DNA of 7,990 nt from Flavobacteriales bacterium UBA6772 (GTDB lineage: Bacteria; Bacteroidota; Bacteroidia; Flavobacteriales; UBA7430): assembly GCA_002453265.1 (NCBI GenBank), contig DKGK01000094.1:1-7990 (forward strand), in the 5' to 3' direction. The stretch's first letter is position 1. Every line of letters starts with the position of its first letter. A program made the translations under genes and the position numbers. The notes under the pieces are model-generated. The model was given only the letters and a program-made list of their open reading frames with translations, ran no database searches and was not told the origin of the DNA. Positions 1 through 6,401 of the stretch are shown here, in pieces.

Positions 1-31
1 TTTTTTTAAACATAATAAAAAATTATTATTC

Positions 32-1123
32 ATGAAGTTATTTCCAATTTGTATCTTTCTTTTAAATTTTTCTTTTTTAATAGGGCAAAACAGTATTGAT
101 CTGAATTCCCTACCTGATGTAGAAACTTATACAGTTGTAAGGACAAATCCAACAGCTGATACTGTTATTATTGCATTACATGGAGGGCCAACAGATATGT
201 TATATTCTGGGTATTTTGAATTTTTTGAAGGTATTCCAACATTTTCGGTTGTAGAAATGGAACAATATACACATCAACATCCAGAAATTTTTTCTGATTT
301 TTCGATGACTTTAGAAGAGGCGATTATTTATAACGATTCTACTATAGCTCTCTTGAAAAAGGTAGTTAATCATTATAATAATCTTGATAAAGAAGTAGTT
401 CTTTTAGGACATTCTTTTGGAGCATTTATCCTAAGTGAATATTTAGACGATTATGGTAATGAGGACTTGCATAGAATTATTCCGATGGCAGGAAGATTAA
501 ATATGAATGATCAAATTTGGAATACTTTTGCGGAGGGTTTTCATGCGGAATTTTCTGAATACGATGGATTGACGATAATTTTTGAGCCAGAGATAAATGA
601 CCCAAGTGAATGGGCAAATCGGCAACTAAAGGCAGGTATGGCTTATAACCGTTGGGTTGACAGTCTAGCAACTTTAGATTTGACTAATCTAATGTATGTC
701 TATGCTGAATACGATCTACCGGTTGGACGTTTGCTCGATGACGAACTTGATATGTTAGCAGCTACTGGAGCTTCAGTTCTAATGGTGCCTGAAGGTGACC
801 ATGGATCTATGTTGGCCTTACAATACATGAATCAAGTCCTTGATTTTATACAAGAAAATAGTGTTGTAAGTGTTTCAGAGACAATTTTAGTAGAAGCAGA
901 TGTCAATATGTATCCAACCATTATTAATAACAACTTAATAGTAGATTCAAAAAAGAATGGAGTCATAAGAATACATAGTATTGGAGGACAGTTAGTTTTG
1001 GAAAAATATTTACAATCTGGATTAAATAATCTTACACTGAATAACCTTATTTCAGGTATTTATGAAGCTTCCTATATGACAATTGACAATGAGTGGAAAA
1101 GTCAAAAGTTAATAGTAAAATAA
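32..1123 (+). CDS. Secreted alpha/beta hydrolase with type IX secretion sorting domain
   Basis: A 363-residue protein. Residues 1-18 form a signal peptide (Lys-2, hydrophobic core, ending near FLIGQ). The body is an alpha/beta hydrolase: an HGGP oxyanion-type motif at residues 50-53, the nucleophile elbow GHSFG with Ser-128, a probable acid Asp-228 after the strand MYVYAEYD, and the catalytic His-257 in EGDHG. Residues about 290-363 form a type A T9SS C-terminal sorting domain (MYPTIINNNL start, an IRIHSIGGQLV strand, LISGIYEAS, final KLIVK), so the mature enzyme is expected to be exported across the outer membrane and either released or surface-anchored. The substrate cannot be told from sequence; esterase, lipase or peptidase are all possible. 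Only 31 bp precede the ATG, so its promoter lies outside. It stands apart from the next gene by 143 bp. The fold and secretion calls are firm; the enzymatic specificity is not. Confidence 0.85.
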   Translation: MKLFPICIFLLNFSFLIGQNSIDLNSLPDVETYTVVRTNPTADTVIIALHGGPTDMLYSGYFEFFEGIPTFSVVEMEQYTHQHPEIFSDFSMTLEEAIIYNDSTIALLKKVVNHYNNLDKEVVLLGHSFGAFILSEYLDDYGNEDLHRIIPMAGRLNMNDQIWNTFAEGFHAEFSEYDGLTIIFEPEINDPSEWANRQLKAGMAYNRWVDSLATLDLTNLMYVYAEYDLPVGRLLDDELDMLAATGASVLMVPEGDHGSMLALQYMNQVLDFIQENSVVSVSETILVEADVNMYPTIINNNLIVDSKKNGVIRIHSIGGQLVLEKYLQSGLNNLTLNNLISGIYEASYMTIDNEWKSQKLIVK

Positions 1124-1141
1124 TAAAAAGAAACTAAATAA

Positions 1142-1165
1142 AAGCTCATTTGTTTCCAAGAGCTT
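1142..1165. terminator. Short stem-loop after the hydrolase gene, possible terminator
   Basis: Perfect 6-bp arms AAGCTC (1142-1147) and GAGCTT (1160-1165) enclose a 12-nt loop, 18 bp after the hydrolase stop. On the + strand the arm is followed by A-rich rather than T-rich sequence. On the - strand it is followed by TTTTATTT. It therefore does not look like a classical + strand intrinsic terminator, and the call is weak. Confidence 0.25.
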
Positions 1166-1233
1166 AAAGAAAAAAATCATCCGAATTTGGAGAACCAAAA
1201 ACAAAGAAAATTATTCTAATATTAGTAGATTAA

Positions 1234-1241
1234 TACATTTG
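1234..1241 (+). promoter_or_regulatory. Bacteroidota-type -7 box for the protease gene
   Basis: TACATTTG matches the Bacteroidota -7 consensus TAnnTTTG exactly. No true TTG -33 box lies at the usual distance; only a TTA at 1211-1213 (20-bp spacer) is there. A start about 7 nt downstream would leave a leader of roughly 20 nt before the ATG at 1267, which is sensible. If active, the promoter is still feeding a gene that carries a premature stop. Confidence 0.5.
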
Positions 1242-1266
1242 TAGAGAATAACAAATAAATTAAAAA

Positions 1267-2439
1267 ATGAAAACAATAACTTTACTTTTAGTGCTCATTA
1301 TTTCTGCTCATTTAAATGCACAAATAGCAGAAATTCCTTTTGAGTTAATAGATGATGGTTTAATCCTACTTGATGTTACCATTAATGACAATACTGAGGC
1401 TAGTACTTTTCTATTTGATACTGGAGCCACATCAGATTTATTAGACTCTACAACGGCTAATAAGCTAGGGTTAAAAGCAAATTACAAACAAGATGTTTCG
1501 GGTACTGGCGGATCAAAATCCTATGACATTATCCTAAATCAAAAACTAACGCTTCAAAATAAAATTGAAATAGATAGTACTCATTTAGTGCTTACTGACT
1601 TAACTAAATTTAAAGATGCATTGGAAAGAAAATTTGATGGGATTATCGGATATAGTCTGCTCAAGAAATACATTACAAAAATTGATTATGAAAATAAGAG
1701 AATACTTTTATATAATAAGATTGAAAATGTAAATATTACTGGGTACAAAGCTGTTAATTTTAAATTTGAAAATGGGATCACTATTCCCCAATTCGATATT
1801 TCTGTTACTTTAAGAAATGAAGAATCATATACTGGTAAAATTTTATTTGACAGTGGGGCAGGTCTAACATTACTTATAAATACACCTTATAATGAAGAAA
1901 ATAAATTAAGTGAAAAAGCTGGCAAAAGTCTAATTTAAAAATCTGAAAACTTACACGGAGAATCTATTTCCGAAGATATCGAAATCAAATCAATGAACAT
2001 TGGCGGATATCAATTAAATGAGATGGTTGTTTCAATAGCAAACGATAAAAATGGAGTTAGTAGTTATGAAAACTACTTAGGTTTATTAGGAGCAAAAGTA
2101 ATCAGTAAATTTAATATAGTTTTAGATTATTCATCCTCTACACTATACTTAAAGCCAAATAATACATTTAGCAAATCATTTGAATTTCCGCTTAGCGGAA
2201 TTGGACTTAAAAAGGTTGATGAGACTATTGTAATAGATAGAATTGAGAAAACAAGCTCAGCATATAAGAAAGGCATTAGAAAAGAAGATAAACTGATTTC
2301 TGTAAATAAAGATTCTTCAGGAGACATTATTGCCTTTAGAGAGCTTTTAAAAAAAGAAGGTAATAATATTAGTCTAACAATTATTAATTCGGAAGGAGAA
2401 ACAAAAAAAATAAAAATAAAATTAAAAAGATTATTATAA
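1267..2439 (+). pseudogene. Retropepsin-like aspartyl protease with PDZ domain, interrupted by an in-frame stop
   Basis: Two open stretches, 1267-1938 and 1993-2439, lie in the same reading frame. The 54 nt between them (1939-1992) stay open in that frame, reading KSENLHGESISEDI onward, so a single TAA at 1936-1938 (codon 224 of 390) breaks one gene. The product would have a signal peptide (1-19, ending NAQ), a first lobe with the catalytic FDTGA (Asp-51) and the hydrophobic IIG strand (126-128), and a second lobe with FDSGAG (Asp-195). The end of the second lobe (LGLLGAKVISKF, then the D-Y and LYLKP strand) and a PDZ domain (roughly residues 315-385: GIGLKK, SSAYKKGIRKEDKLISVN) come after the stop. 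The upstream piece keeps both aspartates but loses the lobe-2 core and PDZ. Restart at the ATG at 1993 would give a 148-residue fragment without catalytic residues. Both halves look otherwise intact, suggesting a recent mutation, readthrough, or a sequencing error. Likely role of the intact family is periplasmic or lipoprotein-like proteolysis; targets unknown. Confidence 0.8.
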
Positions 2440-2467
2440 AACATTTGCTAATAATCTACATAAAAAA

Positions 2468-2552
2468 TAGGCGAACTAGTAATAAAATTAAAGGTTATAG
2501 CTCTTAACAAATTAAGCGGATAACCGAAAAATTAGCACTTCAAAATCGCCTA
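2468..2552. repeat. Nested inverted-repeat structure between convergent genes
   Basis: Three sets of perfect arms sit inside one another. The outer is TAGGCGA (2468-2474) with TCGCCTA (2546-2552). The middle is GGTTAT (2493-2498) with ATAACC (2520-2525). The inner is CTTAA (2503-2507) with TTAAG (2512-2516), with a CAAA tetraloop. The flanks between outer and middle arms are 18 and 20 nt and pair only partly. The element fills the 178-bp gap between the broken protease gene and the decarboxylase gene, which converge on it. It could act as a bidirectional transcript end, a small structured RNA, or the remains of a miniature mobile element. No flanking duplication or transposase is visible. Confidence 0.5.
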
Positions 2553-2570
2553 CTTTTCATATACTAACCG

Positions 2571-2587
2571 TTGACAAAAACAGTCAA
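2571..2587 (-). terminator. Small hairpin just past the decarboxylase gene
   Basis: Read on the - strand, this hairpin lies about 30 nt beyond the decarboxylase stop. Arms TTGAC (2571-2575) and GTCAA (2583-2587) enclose a 7-nt loop that is T-rich on the - strand (TGTTTTT). No run of T follows the stem, so as an intrinsic terminator it is poor; the larger structure at 2468-2552 comes next on the same transcript and may do the job. Confidence 0.25.
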
Positions 2588-2617
2588 ACCTCATAATTAG
2601 TATAAGACACAAGCATC

Positions 2618-4018
2618 TTACGAATTAGATTCTACCATAGTAGTTGTCAAACTTGGAGTCTTCGCTACGAATTCTTCTAGAACTTTAAAGAAATTCAAAA
2701 TATCTTGTTTCGTATTTGTAGCATTAATTGTTACTAACCTAATAAAGGTGTCTTCGTTAAAGGATCCAAATCCAACAACTGTAATTTGATGCTCATAAAG
2801 CGCAGTACAAAGCCTAATAGGGTCAATATTCTTATAATTAAAACAGATTGAGATTGAATCATCAAAGCTGTATAAGGTATAATCGCTGTTTTTTCTAAGG
2901 TATTCACGAGCTACATCTGCCAGATTGAATTGTTGATCTACAATATGATGCAACCCATTTGTTCCAACAGACTTCCAGAGTGTCCAGAATTTTAAGGCAT
3001 CATTTCTCCTTCCACATTGAAAGGAAGTTTTACCTAAATTAAAATCATCACCGTCTGTTTGGTAAAGGTAATCTGCATCATTACTAAACGAGTCGTGCAA
3101 GTGTTTTTTATCCTTCACCAAAATAATAGAACAGGTTAGAGGAGTACCTAACATTTTATGGGCGTTATAGCTAAAGGAGTCTGAACGGGAAACTCCATTT
3201 ACCAAATGCTTATACTCATCACTAAAGATTACACTTCCACAGTAAGCACCATCTACGTGTAACCAAATTTTATATTTCTCTGTAATGTCTGCAATTTCAT
3301 CAATTGGATCGAAAGCACCCAATACAGTAGTACCAGCAGTAGCGTTTACGTAGGTTGGAATAAAACCATTGCCTAAGTCTTCAATAACTTGTTCTTCCAG
3401 TTTAGTAGGAAGCATTTGCCCTTTTGAATCTGCTTGAATATATCGGATATTGTTTCTTCCAATACCGGCAAAACTTACATTTTTAGCATTCGAGTAATGG
3501 GATTCTTTAGAAGTATAAACTACCAATGGTTTAGTCGAACCTTCTAGTTTACACTGAGGGTCTTTAGCATCTCTCGCCATTACTAAGGCCATATAATTAC
3601 TCATAGATCCACCTGTTGGGAAAGTACCATTACTTTGAGAGCCGTAACCGATAAGGTTACAAGATTGTCTTATAATTTCTTGTTCTATTCCAACTTGCGG
3701 TCCTGCTACCTTATAAGTATACATACTGTTATTCAGCATCACGGCTAGTAAATCGCCCAAAACAGCCTTACTTTGCCTACCACCAAAAAGTTGGTTGAAG
3801 AATAATTTAGTAGCGGTTTTAGGAGTAGAAATAAGTACATCTTTGAGTACTTGCTTAAACTCCTGGTCAACCATAGCACTATCATTTAAAGATAGATCAA
3901 TAGAATCGTAAAGAGCATTTGCTTCTATTCTATCGGCTACAGGATGTTTTTTTTCCTCATTAAGTAAGACTTCAACTAATTCGTTAAACAGACCTAAATC
4001 ACTATTTATATCAGACAT
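2618..4018 (-). CDS. PLP-dependent cysteine sulfinate decarboxylase (group II decarboxylase)
   Basis: A 466-residue fold-type I PLP decarboxylase of the glutamate/cysteine-sulfinate group, predicted to convert cysteine sulfinate to hypotaurine plus CO2 in the cytoplasm. Visible features are FFNQLFGG (73-80), the PLP-stacking His-174 in SHYS, TAGTTVLGAFDPI (227-239), the pyridine-binding Asp-256 in HVDGAY, the Schiff-base Lys-288 in NAHK, and QCGRR (334-338). Substrate choice is read from the published motif X1-(19 residues)-X2-one residue-X3. Human CSAD has F/S/Y and human GAD has S/N/F; this protein has F78, S98 and Y100, the cysteine-sulfinate pattern. It starts at an ATG 5 bp after the stop of the cysteine dioxygenase gene, so the two are almost certainly co-transcribed and possibly translationally coupled. 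Oddities are HVDGAYCG in place of the usual HVDAAWGG-type sequence and a mobile catalytic loop about three residues shorter than in human CSAD. An alternative substrate (glutamate, aspartate) is possible but disfavoured by the motif and neighbour. Confidence 0.88.
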   Translation of the reverse strand: MSDINSDLGLFNELVEVLLNEEKKHPVADRIEANALYDSIDLSLNDSAMVDQEFKQVLKDVLISTPKTATKLFFNQLFGGRQSKAVLGDLLAVMLNNSMYTYKVAGPQVGIEQEIIRQSCNLIGYGSQSNGTFPTGGSMSNYMALVMARDAKDPQCKLEGSTKPLVVYTSKESHYSNAKNVSFAGIGRNNIRYIQADSKGQMLPTKLEEQVIEDLGNGFIPTYVNATAGTTVLGAFDPIDEIADITEKYKIWLHVDGAYCGSVIFSDEYKHLVNGVSRSDSFSYNAHKMLGTPLTCSIILVKDKKHLHDSFSNDADYLYQTDGDDFNLGKTSFQCGRRNDALKFWTLWKSVGTNGLHHIVDQQFNLADVAREYLRKNSDYTLYSFDDSISICFNYKNIDPIRLCTALYEHQITVVGFGSFNEDTFIRLVTINATNTKQDILNFFKVLEEFVAKTPSLTTTMVESNS

Positions 4019-4023
4019 GTAAT

Positions 4024-4581
4024 TTATTTATTTTTAATTTTATACGAATTAGCAGTGGTATTATAGCCCATAGATTTAGGTATAAACTTACCCAAGTCTG
4101 CATCGAATGCATTGCAAGTACGAATAGGTTTTGCATATAAATGCATAGTCATACTTCTGGTGTTAGATCGATTTTCTAAACTGTGGTATCCCATAAAATC
4201 AATCATATAACTTACACCTCCAGCAGATGATATAACTGAATCAATGGCGTCCAATTTACCTATAGCATCTACTTTATAGATCGTTTCTCTAAATTCACCT
4301 TGAATAACTTTCACCCAACATTCTTCACCACCGTGGTCGTGTATAGGGGTAATTTGTCCAGGCTCCCAACAAAGTAAGATTAGTTCAAATTTTTCTGTAT
4401 TTACAATACAGTTTCTAGTGTATAAGTCATCAGACCAAGTGCAGTACTCTTTAAAAGCACTGCTAGGAATTTGAATAGATCGAATTATGTCGTTAAAGGT
4501 CGTCCTCTCTCCTTCTGAAAGAGCAGAAATTAAATCGTCTAATGATTGAAGTGTAATTGTGGTGTTTTTGTTAGAATTCAA
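4024..4581 (-). CDS. Cysteine dioxygenase (type I), eukaryote-like
   Basis: A 185-residue cupin predicted to oxidise L-cysteine with O2 to cysteine sulfinate using Fe(II). The expected iron ligands are His-81 and His-83 (PIHDH) and His-133 (GYHS). YTRN (54-57) supplies the substrate-binding Arg-56 and Tyr-54. Against rat CDO, Cys-88 aligns with Cys93, Tyr-149 (MHLYAKP) with Tyr157, His-147 with His155, and Cys-156 (RTCNAFD) with Cys164; Thr-145 stands in place of Ser153. Cys93-Tyr157 is the thioether-crosslink pair that most bacterial CDOs lack. The length is slightly below the roughly 200 residues of mammals. The start is a TTG at 4581-4579: an in-frame TAA lies three codons upstream, only an ATT sits between, and the next in-frame ATG is at residue 126, inside the cupin core. 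It is the first gene of the operon with the cysteine sulfinate decarboxylase and faces the symporter gene across 275 bp. Confidence 0.9.
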   Translation of the reverse strand: MNSNKNTTITLQSLDDLISALSEGERTTFNDIIRSIQIPSSAFKEYCTWSDDLYTRNCIVNTEKFELILLCWEPGQITPIHDHGGEECWVKVIQGEFRETIYKVDAIGKLDAIDSVISSAGGVSYMIDFMGYHSLENRSNTRSMTMHLYAKPIRTCNAFDADLGKFIPKSMGYNTTANSYKIKNK

Positions 4582-4616
4582 AATGGTTTATCGCTTTTCT
4601 TTGTTCATAAAATGTA

Positions 4617-4645
4617 CAAATCCAAGGATTATGCCCTAAATTCAA
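4617..4645 (-). promoter_or_regulatory. Candidate promoter of the cysteine dioxygenase-decarboxylase operon
   Basis: On the - strand a TTG (4645-4643) is followed after 18 bp by TGGATTTG (4624-4617), one mismatch from the Bacteroidota box TAnnTTTG, with spacing inside the usual 17-23 bp. It would start transcription near 4610 and leave a leader of about 30 nt before the TTG start codon at 4581. The -33 element overlaps the left arm of the dyad at 4644-4664. An exact TAnnTTTG match, TATATTTG, also lies on the - strand at 4693-4686, but without a TTG at a correct distance and with a leader near 100 nt; it is the alternative. Confidence 0.4.
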
Positions 4646-4664
4646 CACATAATTTCGATGTGTT
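4644..4664. promoter_or_regulatory. Perfect 7-N7-7 dyad in the divergent control region, candidate operator
   Basis: AACACAT (4644-4650) and ATGTGTT (4658-4664) are perfect inverted 7-bp arms around a 7-bp spacer, a size fitting a dimeric repressor or activator. A further copy of the half-site ATGTGTT occurs at 4703-4709. A second 7-N7-7 dyad with one mismatch lies at 4600-4620 (TTTGTTC / GTACAAA). The site overlaps the proposed -33 element of the dioxygenase operon and is about 190 bp upstream of the symporter start, so it could coordinate both transcripts. No regulator gene is present in the window. Confidence 0.45.
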
Positions 4665-4761
4665 TTACCGAAACTATTGGAGGGGCAAATATAGTGATTT
4701 TTATGTGTTTTTGAGTAATTTTACATAGTTTTATAGACAAAATGAATCCTATTTCAATTTT

Positions 4762-4799
4762 TTTACGCATTTTGTACGCTCTTACAAATCCTTTACGCA
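4762..4799. repeat. TACGC repeats upstream of the symporter gene
   Basis: The 8-mer TTTACGCA occurs at 4762-4769 and again at 4792-4799, with a third TACGC at 4775-4779 between them. The outer copies are 30 bp apart, close to three helical turns, and lie 60-95 bp upstream of the symporter ATG. This is a position where an activator could bind. No convincing TAnnTTTG box for the symporter was found; the nearest is TAATTTTC at 4825-4832, which lacks the final G and a -33 partner. Confidence 0.25.
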
Positions 4800-4856
4800 G
4801 TGGTTTTAAGGTTTTAAACATACATAATTTTCAATAGGTCACAAATTACTTTCATT

Positions 4857-6401
4857 ATGATAGATCAAGAATTCGTAATCAAGATATCAGTTTTAGCCCT
4901 TTATGTTGGCGTCTTATTTCTCATTGGAATATTAGCCTCTAGAAGAATAAAAGGGATGAGCGATTATTATGTAGGCGGTAAAAACATGGGTTTCTGGGCA
5001 GTTGCTTTTTCGGCCAGGGCAACTGGAGAATCTGGATGGTTACTTATTGGGCTAACAGGAATGGGGGCTATGGCAGGGTACTCAAGCTATTGGGTTGTTA
5101 TTGGGGAGCTCTTGGGTGTTTTTGTTTCGTGGCAATTTATGGCCAAAAGATTCAAAAGAAGATCAGATAATTACGGTGCGATTACTATACCCGATTATCT
5201 ACAAAGTCATTTTAAATCTACAACGAATACCCTCAGAATTATTTCTGCATCAATACTAGTGCTCTTTATTGTAATATATGTAGCCTCTCAGATAGATGTT
5301 ACAGGACTTGCCTTTAATTCTATGCTCGGTATTGACTATAGACTAGGTGCGTTAATCGGATTTTTCATTGTGATTACTTATATTTTTATTGGAGGATTTG
5401 TGGCTGCTGTTTGGTCAGATTTATTTCAAGGTTTACTTATGTTTTTCGGTCTTGTATTACTTCCAATTGTAGTTTGGTTTTCTATGGATCACGGAGCTGG
5501 AGTTACTGAGGGACTGAAAGCGATAGATCCAAGTCTGATACAAATAATGGGAAGAAGTGAAGATCCATGGATGAACCTATTTACAATTTTGGGTTTCTCT
5601 ATGATTGGATTAGGTTTTCTTGGTTCGCCCCAAGTATATGTGCGGTTTATGTCTATAAAGAATGAACAAGAAATAGACAAAGGAAAATGGGTAGCTGTTG
5701 TTTTTACGTTACTAACTGATGCTGCTGCTGTAACTATTGGGATTCTTGCTCGTATTTATTTCACCAAAAATGGACAAGATCCTGAAGCGATTCTAGGAAA
5801 CAACGGACAAGATGTACTGAGTATGGTAACTGAAAGTTTCTTACCTACATTATTAGTCGCATTGTTTGTTGCAATTGTTTTATCTGCAATCATGTCAACC
5901 ATAGACTCACTATTAATATTAGCTTCTAGTGCTATAACAAGAGACTTTTATCAGAAAATATTTAAACCTCATTTGAAAGATTCAGAGCTCACAAAAATTT
6001 CTAGAATTTCGACTATTATAATGGCATTTACGGCTTTAATAATTGCTATGATAATGAACTATGTATCTCCAGACAGGCAAATATTCTGGGTTATAATTTT
6101 TGGTTGGTCTGGAATTGCAGCTACTTTTTGTCCAGTAATTATACTGACTCTTTTTTGGAAAGGTTATTCGGAAGTGGGTGCGATTGCATCAATGATCTCT
6201 GGTTTTGTATCTGTTATTTTGTTCAATTTTGTGTTTAAAGAACTGCCTACTTTTGGCGAATATTTCGTTGCACTTGATGTACTCGCTCCCTCATTTCTTG
6301 TGGCAATGATTGTTGGATTCTTTGTGTCTAAGATATATCCTCCAAGAGCTGAAGCAATAAAAATGATTGCTGAAATTGATGACGCAGCAGATGAAAACTA
6401 A
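4857..6401 (+). CDS. Sodium/solute symporter (SSS family), PutP-like
   Basis: A 514-residue polytopic inner-membrane protein of the solute:sodium symporter family, close in layout to the proline carrier PutP (about 500 residues, 13 membrane segments). Family marks are YYVGGKNMGFW (37-47), SARATGESGW (52-61), the IPDYL loop (111-115), RIISASILVLF (127-137), FIGGFVAAVWSD (177-188), and SAIMSTIDSLLILASSA (343-359). Ser-347 and Thr-348 in the last motif match the Na+-site Ser340/Thr341 of E. coli PutP, which supports sodium coupling. The residue aligning with the sodium-site Asp55 of PutP is Gly-57, followed by Glu-58. The substrate is not readable: proline is the default, and a taurine-type or other osmolyte is possible because the gene diverges from the cysteine dioxygenase operon. 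The start is the ATG at 4857; no Shine-Dalgarno is seen, which is normal for this phylum. The C-terminus ends in a short acidic cytoplasmic tail. Confidence 0.85.
   Translation: MIDQEFVIKISVLALYVGVLFLIGILASRRIKGMSDYYVGGKNMGFWAVAFSARATGESGWLLIGLTGMGAMAGYSSYWVVIGELLGVFVSWQFMAKRFKRRSDNYGAITIPDYLQSHFKSTTNTLRIISASILVLFIVIYVASQIDVTGLAFNSMLGIDYRLGALIGFFIVITYIFIGGFVAAVWSDLFQGLLMFFGLVLLPIVVWFSMDHGAGVTEGLKAIDPSLIQIMGRSEDPWMNLFTILGFSMIGLGFLGSPQVYVRFMSIKNEQEIDKGKWVAVVFTLLTDAAAVTIGILARIYFTKNGQDPEAILGNNGQDVLSMVTESFLPTLLVALFVAIVLSAIMSTIDSLLILASSAITRDFYQKIFKPHLKDSELTKISRISTIIMAFTALIIAMIMNYVSPDRQIFWVIIFGWSGIAATFCPVIILTLFWKGYSEVGAIASMISGFVSVILFNFVFKELPTFGEYFVALDVLAPSFLVAMIVGFFVSKIYPPRAEAIKMIAEIDDAADEN

Noticed and set aside
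477..671. A 64-codon open frame on the - strand inside the hydrolase gene
   Set aside because: Lies fully antisense to a well-supported gene and shows no family features.
1993..2439. An independent PDZ-domain gene starting at 1993
   Set aside because: The coding sequence upstream is continuous in the same frame apart from one TAA, and the segment 1939-1992 is itself protease-like, so it is the tail of a broken gene.
2127..2444. A 105-codon open frame on the - strand over the PDZ half of the protease
   Set aside because: Its sequence is the antisense of AT-rich PDZ codons, giving a low-complexity Phe/Ile/Ser protein; the + strand reading has recognisable domains.
2440..2617. Integron attC-like cassette end, suggested by GTTAT/ATAAC-type arms
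   Set aside because: The core sites do not match attC consensus boxes, and no integrase or cassette array is visible.
2618..4018. Plain glutamate decarboxylase (GABA/acid resistance) reading of the PLP enzyme
   Set aside because: The substrate motif is F/S/Y not S/N/F, and there is no glutamate/GABA antiporter beside it, whereas a cysteine dioxygenase is.
4546..4728. A 60-codon + strand frame crossing the start of the cysteine dioxygenase gene
   Set aside because: It overlaps the dioxygenase start and promoter region, has no recognisable domain and sits where regulatory DNA is expected.
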